Assembly: GCA_003194525.1 (NCBI GenBank)
Contig: NBIV01000147.1
Location: 1 to 64,000 of the forward strand
Reading direction: 5' to 3'
Source: Gracilariopsis chorda
Lineage: Eukaryota; Rhodophyta; Florideophyceae; Gracilariales; Gracilariaceae
DNA: 64,000 nucleotides
Positions within the stretch are counted from its first letter, which is position 1; the number at the start of each line of letters is the position of its first letter. The notes under the pieces were generated by a model. That model saw only the letters and a program-made list of their open reading frames with translations, searched no databases and was not told the origin of the DNA. This document shows, one piece after another, positions 21,750-34,796 of the stretch. The position numbers and the translations under genes were made by a program.

Positions 21750-24700
21750 TGGATTGTTTGCGCATTTCCGCCTCTAAGTTGGGGGTCATTCAGAAGAAGA
21801 ACAAGATGATGTCTTTGAACCCGAGACAGTGAGACACACAACTGACCCGTGCAGAGGACGTTAGATCAAACATCGACAATCAATCCATCCATGGGGTTTC
21901 CCTGGCGTTTATGAGCGCATGATGCAAACGAGAGACGAACGGAGAACTTTCTCGGAATCATGTGACTTGCTGCGTAGTAAAACGGGAAGTCGATACGATG
22001 CATGAGCTTTCGTTCCAGCACCTGTCCATTTTTGTCAAACCGAGCTACCTGCATCGTAAAATGATCAACATGCACGACCACAAACAGCTTTTCATTGATC
22101 ATAGCCGAATGCAGAAAGTTCCAAATGACCATAACTGGCACATTTATCTCCGAGTGGAAGTTACGAGGCTGTACTCTAGTAGGCGCATACTGATATGCAA
22201 ATTCGGGAACTATAGTAGTGATGGTTTCGGACGCTGGGTTCTGTCCATGATCACGTAGTTGTTAGATTCAGTTACTAGTTTACCTTTGAGTATAGTTCGA
22301 TCAAGCATCCGTTGTAACGTCTCTACTTTTCCTATTCTTATCATACTCGATCTCCGAAAGAGATCAGTTACCTATTTGACATGCCTCAAAGCCGAGTTGA
22401 CATCTTTTGGGACATACTGTCAATATGACACGACAACATGCTTACGATAGTATAGCCACGACCGACCACTTGGACAAAGATGGCTCCAAAATACACACCG
22501 CTGCTACTTACAACGTTGACAAACCCCTCACACGGTACTGCAATGATGAAATGGTCATGGACGGTTCCCGAGAGATCCACGCCAAGTCGTCATGAGCACC
22601 TTGGGATCATGCCAGATCATTAAGCCTCTTTCTGTTGCTGATCCTTGCCAATTCATAGAACAATTTATCAGCTGGGTAATTTGCCGAGTCATCAAACGGC
22701 TGTACCTGGCATTAAACCCGGTAAACCACCCTCATGTGGAGGCGAACGAGAAGACCAAGCACAACGCCGTTAAATGCGGATGATTTCTCATTGACTAGTG
22801 GCACTGATAGAACTACGCTTGACCCTCTATATAAACCGTCATGGATGCTCCGAACTTCAACTTTGATCATCATCATCGAATCCTAACCATTCTCAACCAT
22901 TGCACCTCTGTTCATAACAGTACTATGGTCGTCATTGACGAAAGATTGAAGCGTTCACCACGGAACAGATCCAGCGCTGCCGTATTATTTTCGGCAAAGA
23001 ACTGTTTTTTGGACGCTATGAGCATTTTGTTGAGATCCCCATCCTCTTTTCGTCGTGTTGTCAGCCACTTCCACAGGAATCGGTAAGTGGTTTTCATCCC
23101 GCAGTTGCATTTGAGTGGCAGTGGCGAATGGTTGGATATGGTGTACCGTGCAATGGAGCTCAGCAGCGACGCAAATTCCCGATCATCGGCTTGGCGTACT
23201 TGTTCGGTGCGATAATGCAGTTGAACTTAGCACAATGTCCACAGATGACTCTCCCACGGAAACTCGTTCAGGATTTTTGTGTACACTCGTCTCAAACGTC
23301 TACTGGGCTCAGCTTCCATGTACACCTGCGGCACAAGTGGAAGCAGCTGCGAGTAATGGCAGGATAGAACTATGTTCCAGCCCCCAAAGGAAGGTGGGTT
23401 TTCCATTCCACTAAAGCAAATATCTTTGATCAACGTATCCATGAGTTCAAAGAGCCTTCTTGAAAACATAGATGCCTCATTCAAGACGAGGGATGGGTTT
23501 GGCGAAGCAGTTCCGCACGGAGAGATCAGGTACCGTATTTGGACAAAATGGCTATACTGCTGACTATCCTGTTCTTATCTGCTACACTCAATCCGAGCAG
23601 CCTGTCTAAAGTGGGGCTACCTTCGTACAGCAATGCTGCAATGCCCGTTTCAGCAGTCATTTCAGCGAGCATGCCTTCTGACTGGGTGATATTGCGAGAG
23701 AAGTTAAGCACGTATGTCTTTCTAATGTCTGCGGATCCTCGCACAAAGAACACCTTTCTGAAGTGCTTGTACGCTCTTGCAGCACTTTTCATTGTTGCAA
23801 TGTGGCACTGACAGTGCCAATTAACTGCCTTTGGCGAGGTTTTAAGTTCGCGTACCTTTAATGCAACGTTGAAGCATTCTGTACCACGCCCACGTCTCGA
23901 GTTGTTGTAACAGGATGCGTCTCTGTCAATTCTGCACCATCTTGTTGTATCTGCTGCGATAAAAAAGCTGTGATTGCGAAGCAGTCGTTCAACGTGCCCT
24001 TTTAAGATTTCCATCGCACTCCTATATTGCTGCTCATCTCTTTTACGTTTGTCGCTACATGTGCCTCACAGTTCTCCACTGCCATTGTTTATGGGTTTGT
24101 GTCTTGATGTTTTAATGTGACAACCGGACGTCGTACCTCTACGGGAGTGCTGTAGATTTGCACTGCTTCTTGGAACGGAATATCAAACTCGGATATATCT
24201 GCGAGCAGTCGGCTTGCCCTCGCCATTTCATGAAACGTTCAATATTGCTGTCCCTTGAAAGTTCTTTGGTCTTCATAACAGCTCGAGCCGTGATTCATGA
24301 GCAGCAAGCAAAGAGCAAACAGCTCAATGTTGGACTCTAACACACTTCTGATCCTTGCGACGCACTGCTTATCTTCAGTGCCTTCTACCACTTACATGGG
24401 CAGATCCCAATGGTCTGTGGGGACCTGAATGCTGTCTTCTTCGTTTTGATTAGGCAAACGGGCAGGAAGTGTGCGATACAAACGCATCTTTTCAAATTAC
24501 GAAAGGTAGTCAAGGTTTGCATATGCTTCGGTGCTTGCAAGGTATCTCTCCATTGTAGACAGTGGCGATGCAGAAAAGGGCTATTGCAGACCTCTGAGCA
24601 GAAACTTGCGCTCTCCTTCCAATTAAATGGAAACTAGCTGTATTTTAGTTATGATTTGCACTTGGCAAAACTCAAAAATTCCCCAAACATCTTCAATAGC

Positions 24701-27178
24701 GCCTACCACACGCGCACGCATATATACACGAATGTCGTTCTGCAATTGGGGCTCTTTTGCTGCTCTTTCTGCGTGTCTTTCTCATTAACGACGCTCACAT
24801 TGAACATTAACTTCTGTGATTTGTGCTGCTTAAACGCGTATTTCATCAGATATGCAACTGCAACCCCCTTTGCTTGCGTTCTACGTTAATATGGGAGCTG
24901 TAAGTTTTGGTCAGAGCTGGGTTTTAAGGCACAAGCCTGAGGTCTTCTGCCATTTTTTGTGGTAGATCACACGATCATTGCCTTCTTAAATCAATTTGTT
25001 AGTCAAAATCATGTTCTTGTCGTATCCAAACTTGCACTGCCCAGCGCGACTCCGGCAATAAGGGGAGTGTCGGTTCCAAGGCATGGAACGAATGAGGGCA
25101 TGCAATGCCTCGTGTTCACCGGGAAGGGGTACCTCTGCACGAGTCCACTCATGTATCAAATGAACATATTCAGACACGCCCCTTAGAGCCACAAGAAGAT
25201 GTGGTGACGAGGTATACAGCGTTATTGAAAGTCGAGCTTTGGTGCAAGTCCCAAGCATTTCATTCCAAAGATGTGCTCCGAGTTCTTCTCCAAGTTCTTC
25301 ATGAAATGATTTGCGTAATGGTTGTACCCTTGCAATCAGATCCGGTCATTCTAACGTTCGAGGCCGGTTACTCTGTGCCGTTAATGAGCTCCAATTTCTG
25401 GTGTCCATACCAAGCCTTCACTATGGCTTTCTCTTCTGTTATGGCCTTTTCTACAAAGAGCGGTACTTGAGACTTCACTGGGTATAGGCCAATCGGATCC
25501 ACGACGAGCGTTCTCATCATGGGTCATCACCCACCAGGTGCGTATTCAGGAAGCCTATGTGCACTTGCATGAAGGGTATTGACTGTGGCACTTCGGGTTC
25601 CTTCGTATCCAGGCACGACTACTCCTTTTCCTGCTGCTTGCACGCTGATATCCACGGCGGTCTCCGCATTTTGTTGTTTTTGTTGCGTGCTATGCATGTA
25701 TCGATAACTCTCGGGCACCACTTCTGGCTACGGCTGGATCACATCATACAACTTGTGCACCACCTTTTTTTTACTTTGGCGTCGTGAATGAATGCACACC
25801 GATGGGCACGCGCATAGTGAGATGGATCCCTATAAGGCACACGAGTACCCCACAGAAAGCTGTAGCGCGTTGTTTCCTGATTCTGCGTGCGGATAGCGAG
25901 AGCTGCGTTGCCCTTAAATCTGAGAACGTAAGGACCGCCTCCCGTCACATAAGACGTCTCCATGAACGATTGCGTAGTCGCGAGGATTGCATTCAAGTTG
26001 AAACAATGTCAGCGAAAGGCTCTTAGGCGATGAAGGCTGGGAATCAACTGCTTTGCCATGCGTTCTGAGGAACATAATGGCCCATCCTGATATGTTTCTA
26101 ATTCCACAGCACCCTACCATTACCTCTTTGCCAAGCAAAACACAACCATAGTACGTCCAGCTAATTTTCAATATCCAGTCCACCAAAAAGCAGGAGAAGA
26201 GCATGTGTGAGTGCTCCTGGCATCATTTGCATCGCCGTTGATCCGCAGTGGAAAGCGTCTCAAATTTGGGAATGATTGCACGAATTGCTGAATCATTCCA
26301 AACCTCAGCTGCCAAAGAACATCACGCGTAGTACCCACGATAGAGTCCTATATCTGGACGCCCAGTAGACTGCATGATAGTCTTATCAAGCTGCTGTTGT
26401 CGCTACTGCGGCTGTTGCGTGTGCAGCGGCTGCTGCTGAGGCTGCTGCTGCGACGGATGTGAGGGAGCCGGTGTGAACTCATTCTTCTCCATTTCCATCG
26501 GAAAAGGCATCTGTTCGTCTTCTTGTTCGGGTTGCAGGAGAGCAGGTTGCTGTGGCGGTTATGAAGGAACAGGAGTGGTCTCGTTATCTTTCAATTCCAT
26601 CGGAATGGGCATCTGTTGTTCTCCTTCAACTTACGGCAAAGCAGGCTGCTGCGGTGTCTGTGAGGGAGTGGGAGTGATCTAATCCCTATTCACTTCCATT
26701 GAAACGTGCATTCCTTTCTGTTCTCCAACTTGCGACAGGGCCCATGCATCGTATCCATGGTTTTGTCGCCCTCATGATCCTTCAAAGCAGTCGGAGGCAT
26801 TGGTTGGAGAGGTGGAGGCATTGGAGAAGAATTTCGTCGTGATGTAGGACTGGAACCACTTGCCCCAGCGACTGACATAGGTGCAGTAATAATTTCGTCT
26901 TCTCCTACGGCCCGAACTATGGGTCATTGCAGATGCGCTCGGCTCTTATTTACTGCCACCTTATCTGGAGCCGGAGTAACTGGTAATCGTGGACGTCGTC
27001 CTGCTCCTGGACTTGCGCTTTCTGAGTTTAGCTTTTCCCCTCCCGAATTGGCTCCCGCACCTCCAGACCTTGCTCTGGCCACTCCTGAATTGGCCTTAGC
27101 ATCTCCATATTCTTCCCTGGAACCTGTAGAAGTCGCTCTTGCCCCACTGGAGATTGGAAATGGACCCCGTTGTGCCAT
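21750..27178 (-). pseudogene. Rep/PIF1-helicase of Helitron A, heavily decayed
   Basis: The N-terminus (MAQRGPFPISSGARA, 27178) matches the glycine/arginine-rich start of B and C in style. Recognisable fragments follow: the Cys cluster (YGCVLLGKE, about 26140), the GGGPYVLRFKGNAALA block (25915), a Rep segment with HSPYCRSRAGQCKFGYD (25020-25080), helicase parts VLDEASMF-like and FELMDTLIKD (23440-23480), and a C-terminal piece (22141-21866). The segment matching B 37930-38545 is absent, removing the first Rep motif and the LLYPYG box. Stops and frameshifts are many. Confidence 0.75.
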
Positions 27179-27189
27179 AGTAGTTTAAG

Positions 27190-27798
27190 AAAGTAAGAAA
27201 AACAATTCTGTTTTTCTAAACCGCTAAGAGAACTTGCCAAAGTTCCAGAATATTTTTCCAGGATGAAAAAGTTGAACGTAAAGAAAGGCAGTTGCAGTTT
27301 GGTGCTTTGGACCAACCTGGCCTAATTGCATTAGGAATTTAAAAAATTGCTGCAAGACTTACATTTACCGTATGAAGTCATGCGCAGAACAGGGAATCTC
27401 GACACACTATTCTTAAAATTTGACGGGCGCAGTGTGCTCAGCCTGTTTTCAAGCCGTTTGATCTTTAGCCCGCGTCCACTTGAAGGGATTGGTCTGCTTT
27501 TCCTCACACACAGAAGTGTGCATTCCGGACCCAAGAGGTACGACACGGTGGCAGCCTAGGAATCTGCACAGCAACCTGTCATTAGGTCTGGGAAACCCTC
27601 AGACCTCTCGAAATACCGTTAAAAGACGAGTATACCACAGCTCCTGTCGTTTCCCAGATCAATGGTACTCAGTGGGTTACGCGTGTTGCGAGCTGCACAC
27701 GATCTCGGCCTTACAGAGGTCCCGGGCCAGCAACAGTGCCCTAAGTAGCAAAATATTACGATACTGCACTATTGGCCAAGTCTGAAATGGGAGGTCAA
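27190..27798 (-). other. 5' leader of Helitron A
   Basis: This stretch aligns with 40490-41100 (copy B) and 49015-49625 (copy C) and lies upstream of the Rep/Helicase start. Open frames exist on both strands in all three copies (for example SGPKRYDT on plus), but substitutions affect all codon positions, so coding function is doubtful. Confidence 0.6.
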
Positions 27799-28190
27799 TG
27801 TTGCACTGTAGCGAAAATGTTGCATTGAGAAAAACATCAGGATATTTTATTATATCTTATCATATCCTGGTTGGTGCATTTAGGCAGCTTTCAGACGTCG
27901 CACAATGAGGATTGTCTGCGTAGGAATTCTGGTCGAACGTCGAGGTCTGTTCATCACCTACGAGACTGGCGCGTTGGTAAATAGCCAGCGGTGGAGTTCC
28001 TCAGAGACGACGTTCACCTCCAAGCAGAATGTAGGAAACTGTTGAACAGCCAAGTAGGCTAGGTATGAAAAGCAGTATAAGTAGCGCTAGACCTAGCTTG
28101 ATCTCAGTAAAAGAATAAGGTAGCTTCAAATATCGCACTACACCTTTCCCCTCGCAACTGCACAGAACACTGCACAAAATATGCTTAACA
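27799..28190 (+). repeat. 5' LTR of the copia element
   Basis: It starts TGTTGCACTG and ends CTTAACA, about 392 bp. It shares with the 3' LTR the blocks ATATCCTGGTTGG, AGTAGCG and GCACTACACCTTTCCCC. GCAGTATAAGTAGCG near 28070 could be the TATA region. Confidence 0.8.
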
Positions 28191-28231
28191 GTTTGTGGGC
28201 TCTTTTGTACGCGGAGTGTTTACGTAGAACT

Positions 28232-28990
28232 ATGGCAAAAGCTCTTGTTGAACTGTCCAAGCTACGTTTTTCTTTACTTCAGGCAGAAAACTACGACTTG
28301 TGGTCACGGAAGATGGAACTTTTTCTACGTACGGAGGTTGTTTACGACGTATTCAACGCTACTAATGTTCTGAGTTCGAATTCTAATGAAGAGAAAGCGA
28401 AGAAGTATCAGGATAGAAAGCACATTGCCCTGTTATGTGTTATGTTGTCAGTTAAAGACTCATTTGTTGCGTGGGTAATGAACACAAAAAGCCCTGCACT
28501 TGTTTTGTTCACTTTTGAAAGCAATTTGAAATGGTGTCACAGGCCAGTATTGATGGTCTAGAGAATTATCAAGATATTTGTATGTCAGCAGAGGAATCTG
28601 TTCTTGAGTACATGAAACAACTGGCAGGGGCTGAGTCTAGGCTTCGCAGCATCGGATGGTGCATAACTGAGGACGAAAATCTAGAGGCACTGCTGAGAGG
28701 ACTGACTACAGATTTTGACGTGACAGTTGAAGTGATACGGGCAACTAACAAGACATTCAGATATGCTGTGCCCATCATCATTTTTAAAGAAGCCCAGCTA
28801 GACTTGAGTCAGAGCAGGGAGTCCGGTTATGGAACGTTTACTGCCTTTCTTGCAAAAAGGCGGACGCCTCTCAGTGAGAAACTGTGCTTCCTTTGTTAAA
28901 AGAAGTGGCACATTAAGCGTTTCTGTCCAGAAAACCCAAGAAAGCGAAAGCGAAATGCTGCTCGAGAACCTCATAAGACGAATAAGCCGC
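28232..28990 (+). pseudogene. Copia gag, broken
   Basis: The ATG at 28232 begins MAKALVELSKLRFSLLQAEN, followed by YDLWSRKMELFL, the copia Gag N-terminal pattern. A frame change near 28530 leads to the second half (ESVLEYMKQLAGAESRL, LLRGLTTDFDVTVEVIR). A zinc knuckle with Cys and His spacing C-x2-C-x4-H-x4-C ends the protein near 28890-28935, but a TAA falls inside it just after CFLC. Confidence 0.7.
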
Positions 28991-29049
28991 AAAGAAAGAA
29001 TTTTGACGAGGCATAGCAGAGGGCATGGGTATCTTTCATAGCAGCCAGA

Positions 29050-32000
29050 ATGGCTGGAGGTCACCGCAGCCACGACGTTGGGAAGCATAAATGGTACCTT
29101 GATTCAGGAGCAAGCCAGCACATGGTCAGCAACCTTGGATTATTTGAAGGTCCTATCAAGAACGCACTACTTGCTGCAGTATCCGTGGGCAATGGGGAGT
29201 ACATAGGAGTGAAAGGAACAAGGAAATTGAAATGCCGAGGAACATGCCTTGGGGAAAGACGCAACATATTCTCGAAGAAGTCCAATATGTTCCCGGACTG
29301 ATGTGTAACCTTCTATCTTTCAGTGCCATCCGTCGAAAGGAATACATGGTGGTATTTCACACCAATGATAGCAATGATGTTGTGCGCGTAATTGTTAATC
29401 AGACCACTGGCATGATAATGGCATTAGGAGTGGAGAAGGAAGAAGGTCTGGACGAGATGGGTCTCCAGCCTATCGAGAAAACATCTGTTTTTATAAGCAG
29501 GACAAAGAACGTGACTATGTTTTGGAATGCACGCTTGGGTCACATAAGCGAAGAGGGAATCAGAAAAACTCGAAAGGTAGTAGAGGGTATGGAGGACATG
29601 ATGTTATCCACTCTGGATTTCTGTGAGCCTGGTGCTCTTGGAAAGTTTTGAAGAGGACCAATACCATCCACTGACCCCAGGAAGAAGGCAAGAGAAGTCA
29701 TGGATCTAGTACACTCAGATGTCATGGGCCCTATGAAGAATTCATCTTTGAAAGGACAAGAGTATTGTGTAACTGTTTGGGGAGACAAGAGTGACTTGTA
29801 TCTAGTACTGTTTACTACAACAAGATCGCTGGTAAAAGAAGCAGTACGAAGAATGGTAACAGAAATGAATCAGCAGGCAGGAAGTCACCTAAGAAGATCT
29901 CGGTCGGACAATGCATGGTAGTAGCTGTCACAATCCTTCTGGAAGTGGTTAAGAGAAAAAGAAGCTCAGTTGAAGACCACTAAAGCATACAGCCCGGAAT
30001 CCAACAGAAAAGCAGAGCGGCTCAGCCCAACACTCAATGATAAGGCTCAAATGATGCTAGCGGCACTTAAGGTCACCCCACATCGAAAGAACCTATAGGC
30101 GGATGCAAGCAATACCACTAATTATCTCCGTAAGAGGAGCTATACTAGCTCCAATGCGTTCATAAAATACGAGGCTTTTGTGGGAATCACTCCTGATGTA
30201 ATACACTTACGCACATTTGGTTCACAGTGCTTTGTGTACATACGCAAAGAAAAACGCAAATCACTGAGCAAATATGACGAAAGAGCGCGTAAGGGTATAC
30301 TTATTGGTTATGAGCGGGGTTCTTGTTACATGATTTTCTACCCACATTCAAGGACAAATGAAGTGTCCAAGGACGTGAGGGTGAATAAAGAACTAGTAGG
30401 GTGGTTGAGGACTATCAAGGAAACGAAGACAGAATCTCTTGACGTGACATCGATAAAACCTGTACAGGACACAATACCACCTAAGGACAACAAAGGTTTA
30501 CCAGAAGTCAAGTCAGAGCACTCTGAAGTAGAATAACCTTCTGATAAAGAGTTATCAGAAGAGGGGATCGACTTAGAGCTGCTCACGCATTATCCAGTTC
30601 CTCCGAAACATTCACGAAGAATTTGAGAACCAACCACAAATTATACCCCGAATGCTTTGGTGGCATTGAAGATTTGCGAGAAGCTACGAATATCTCACAA
30701 GGACGTTCCAGAGACATTCACGGATGCTGTTTTTGAGAATGAGACACAGATTTGGAGGCAGACAATGAAGTGAGAATGGCGAACATGAAAGAAATGAAGG
30801 TGTAGACCCTTCTTCAGCAATCAGAGGATTGCAAGCCTTTGGACAACAGGTGGGTTTACGTCAGGAAGAAAGGCACTGAGGGCAACGTCACTCGATACAG
30901 GGCGCGAATGGTGGCCAGAGAATCCCGTCAACGAAAAGATATTGATTACAACGAACTATTTACTCTTGTGGCGAGATATTCAACGCTATGAATCATGTTA
31001 GTAATGGTGGTGGCCTTGAACTCGGAACTGGTCCAATTTGACGCACGAGCGGCGTTCCTCCATGGGGAGCTGGAAGAGACCATTCACATGTCCCAGCCTA
31101 ACGGTTCTGTGCACAGAGGGAAGGAAGAACATTTCTATCTTCTTCAAAAGGCCATATATGGTCTCAAGCAAGCTTCAAGAGCTTGACGGAAGAAGTAGGC
31201 GCAGATATTGAATACATTGGGTTGCAAATAGTCGAGGGCAGATCCGAGATTGTTCTTTATGTACTCAGGAAAAGAGAAGATCTGGGTACTGATTTATGTT
31301 GATGACGAACTTCTGGCTGGACAGAGTAAAGCAAACATTATGGCCTTTCTCAAATAATTCGGTCACCATGTTCAGATGCGCATCGATTGCGCACCAACGA
31401 AATTCCTGGAAATCGTAATGAACTACTCTAAGAGGCATGAAGCGCTATGTATCCAGAACAGGCCCATTATTGAGGCTTAGATAGAGATGTTTGGTATACA
31501 GAACGCAAAGCCGGTCTATTACCCAATCATGTATTTGCCATTGTTGTAGGGCAAAGATGCATGCGAATGAGAGTTGGATGTTCCCTGTCACGAGTTAGTA
31601 GTATCTCTGATGCATCTTTCTACAACAGTTCGCCCAGACATTGCATTTGCACTGGGATTTCTGGCAAGGTTCATAAATGACTACAGGAAGAAACATTGGA
31701 CAGGAGCAACGGGAGTAGTCAGGTACCTGCTCCCACTAGAAATGCAAGAGACAACACTGATATGATATGGACCAACATGCCTCAGAATGGATATACATCC
31801 AATGCAACTCAGATGAATTATTGAGATACTTTTCACTACGGCAGCATATATGCGCAAGTGTTGCGCAAGAACCCGATAAAAATTTCTCATATTCTTGATA
31901 TGCTTTGAACCATATCCAGATATAGGAAGTTTTGAAATATATTGAACGTATATCAAACTCTCATGAAAACTACACCCGTGCGTATCACAATTATTCCACG

Positions 32001-32640
32001 TTTATATCTTGAGCGTATCAAACATGTCATTGGCAACACCATTTACATATCAGCCAATGGTCACTTATGTATCAGCCATGTATTCTACCTATGTCTTCCG
32101 ACGATATATGTTCTATATCAAAACGATATCTTGAATTTCTACTGGGTGCTAACCACAATCAGCTACCAAATGAAATACACAAAAAGAGCCAATCAGAATT
32201 TACAAGGATATTCTGATGCAGCTTTTGCTGGAGATAGGGCGGAGAGGACTTCCATGAGCGGTTTTGTCTTGATGTTTGGAGGAGGGCCAGTAGCATGGAG
32301 AATTAAGAAACAGAATGTAGGGGCGCGGTCTACACTTTAGTCAAAGTTTGTTGCAATGTCCTTTGCAGTCCGTGAGGCAATCTGTTTGAGATTGCTACAT
32401 GCAGAAATACGGGAACAAATGCGATGCCGGGTGACCCTGTTCGGGGAAAATCAGGGAATGATAGAACTAAGCTTGTATGAGTGCTACAATGAGCGATCAA
32501 AGTAAATTGTTGTGAAATACCATCTTGTGTGAAGTCCCGTTTGACGCCGTACAGTGAAGGTGGAGTACGTGAATACCAAGGATATGGTAGCAGATGTTCT
32601 CCCCAAGGCATTGGAAAAAACTGCGCATAACCATGCCGTA
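29050..32640 (+). pseudogene. Copia pol: protease, integrase, RT, RNase H
   Basis: The protease site KWYLDSGASQHM is near 29090. GAG-pre-integrase shows FWNARLGHISEEG (29525). Integrase has its first Asp in LVHSDVMGPM (29710), its second in RSDNAW (29905) and a Glu in RKAERL (30010), then the HLRTFGSQCFVYI tail (30210). RT begins before 30880. It shows VQFDARAAFLHGELEETIHMSQP (31030-31095) and an intact YVDD box near 31290. RNase H shows GYSDAAFAGDRAERTSMSG near 32200. Stops at 29301, 29649, 29919, 31184 and elsewhere, plus a foreign-looking AT-rich stretch at about 31766-32170, disable it. Confidence 0.8.
31766..32170. other. AT-rich stretch splitting copia RT/RNase H
   Basis: Between the RYLLPLEM segment (about 31720-31745) and the GYSDAAFAG start of RNase H, where the family has only a short spacer, lie about 400 bp of AT-rich sequence with several short palindromic GATATC/ATATATG words. 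It may be a small non-autonomous insertion. I found no clean terminal repeats. Confidence 0.35.
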
Positions 32641-32686
32641 CATGCACTACAAATCAGTGAAATGTAGGACGTGAAAAGCAAGGTAT

Positions 32687-33065
32687 TGTTGCACTGCAGC
32701 AAAAATGCTGCATTGAAAAAAAATCAAAATATTCTACCATATCCTGGTTGGCATATTTGCGCTGCTCTCCAATTCGGACAATGAGGCTTTTCTGTGCAGG
32801 CAGTCTGGTCAAACCAGGAGGTCTGTTAATTACCTACCACAGTTCCACATCGGTAGATAGCCACAGATGGGGGTCCTCAGAGAAGAAACTCACCTCTAAG
32901 CAGGATGAAAAAGACAGTTGAACAGCTACGTAGGCTAGGTCTGAAAACAGTATAAGTAGCGATAGATCTAGCTTGATCTGAGTAAAAGAAAACGGTAGCT
33001 GGAACTACCGCACTACACCTTTCCCCTTGCAACTGCACAGCACACTGCACAAATTAAGCTTAGGA
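32687..33065 (+). repeat. 3' LTR of the copia element
   Basis: It starts TGTTGCACTG and ends near GCTTAGGA, and is the direct repeat of 27799-28190 with scattered differences. Those differences give a way to date the insertion. Confidence 0.8.
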
Positions 33066-33442
33066 GTAAACAATTGGTTGGGTTCAAAACGCGAAGTGCA
33101 TTTTGCACTGCTCCAGTGCAGTATATACGCTTGCTTTTTACTGCACTGGAGGATTGCAACAAGTCAGCCACGTAGCACCTTGCCTAGTGCTGAGTGGCCC
33201 ACACTGCAGTCATTTACTGCAGTGCCAGGTACTCAACATCAGGAGCATTCAACATGTAGCAGCCGCAAATGAACTTTGATGTTTAGTGCTGCCGAGGCTG
33301 AATTTTTTGAATCGCAGTGAACGGTTGTGACAGGAAAGGTTTGCATGCGCTGATGGGGGCTTGCAAGCCTGCTTAGTGACTCAACGCTTCCTTTCAGTCA
33401 ACATATACCCCCCATATGCATATAAGTCCTTAAAAAGGGAGA

Positions 33443-34682
33443 AATCCCACGCATTCCTAATCATGCTCCTAACTCAGATCTAGCCCAGCCAAAGGAACCA
33501 AAGCTACTGACAGCGCCCTTACACACGCCTGCGCTACTACCATAAGCAAAATTATTGATCTGGTGAGTACTTCAATTAGAACCTGCAAAAACGCAGCAAA
33601 GAATACTAAGTAGTATATATACGAAGCCTAACTCCCCCTCAGTAACGAAGGGTATTACAACCTCCATCAAACGCAGCCCAAATAATCATTCTCTGTTTAC
33701 AACGGCGGTAGATTCCCATCTTTTTCAGGCCTGCCACTATATCTGATCTACGAAAAGAAGAAAGATGTACCAAGTACCGTGGTATTTTTTTGTCCGCAAT
33801 AGTTTAACCGACCTATCTCAACATTCCGAACGTCACTCCGGAATTACACAAGCACACAAACACAACTCAAAACCCTCACAACGAGAACATCTTCTCATCT
33901 AGCTCACATAAGGTCAGACCACCCTTCGAATCCGTAACGAAATCATCATCCTCATTCAAGCTTATGTCTACCTCAACATCCACTTGAATCTCTTTTCGGT
34001 CCGTAATTTCGCTAAGAACTTGAGCACCGCTCAATTTTAACGATGAAAGCTACCATTTTGGACAAGAACAACCGATTCTTACCCTCCATAATAGCTCCAG
34101 CGGCGCAAAATGCTGACAATGACTACTACTCATTCACATAAGTCCAAAACTACCCAAAGCCGCAGCATATGGTGCTTGTGCCTACTTCAAGTACCCAAAG
34201 CTACCGAAACATCCAGAGTCCCAAACCCCTCAACCAAACCTAAAAGAGCAGTCTCATATCGTGAACTCATACTGTGAGCCACACTCACTTACAAATCAGT
34301 TAGAAAACTGCATACACCAACACCAGTCAGTGAATGTGACGTCCTGCAAAATGCATACCACACATGGCACCTTAAGCTCAATCACAAGGAAGTACACATA
34401 ATACAAAACATGGCCAAACACCTGCTTCCACAAACCCCAAAATCAAATATGTACACCGTGAAGATACAGAAAGCACTTTCCACATGACACTGCCCAGGCA
34501 AGCACAACAAAATGTTAGGAAAATGTATATCTATTCACATTTTTGACCCTCTATCTTCCACATTCCACCAAGGTAGCAATTAATTTGCATCCTTTCTGGG
34601 TGCGGGGTGCGAATTAATTTTCTTGAACTACACCAAAACTTGCACCGCAGTAACAATAGTCATCAAAACTTACATGGAGTTA
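33443..34682. other. Non-coding, A/C-rich spacer between Helitrons A and B
   Basis: No ORF worth reporting lies on either strand. The plus strand is rich in A and C and resembles 20600-21535 in composition. The last 20 bases before copy B (ACTTACATGGAGTTA) resemble the 5' terminus of array units (ACTTATAATGGAGAGA). Confidence 0.4.
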
Positions 34683-34796
34683 CAAGTAGAAGCGGCCTTC
34701 GGCCGCGGGCGGTGCTTCGCGCCGCAGTGGAGGAGTTATAAACAGCAGTGAGAAGAACCAATGGGTGGAGAAAGCAAAAGCAGAAAGGCAAGTAGT

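Larger units (their letters stand above)
27799..33065 (+). mobile_element. Ty1/copia retrotransposon inserted in Helitron A
   Basis: Direct LTRs (27799-28190 and 32687-33065) flank gag, protease, integrase, RT and RNase H in copia order. The LTRs open TGTTGCACTG and the 5' copy closes GCTTAACA. The flanks GTCAA (27794-27798) and GTAAA (33066-33070) look like a five-base target duplication with one mutation. The host Helitron leader continues on each side, which dates this insertion after Helitron A. Coding parts contain several stops. Confidence 0.85.
21536..33442 (-). mobile_element. Helitron A, old copy split by a copia element
   Basis: The left (3') end, near 21536, has the degenerate GGCC-rich hairpin and GGAGGAGTGAGAAAAGCAGTGAG that also begin copies B and C. 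The right (5') end, GCATATAAGTCCTTAAAAAGGGAGA at 33442, resembles the 5' termini of B and C. The leader sequence matches B on both sides of a copia insertion (27799-33065): AATGGGA before it, and TTTTGCACTGCTCCAGTGCAGTATATACG after it. Without the insertion the element is about 6.6 kb. Relative to B it lacks about 0.6 kb of Rep sequence. Confidence 0.8.
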
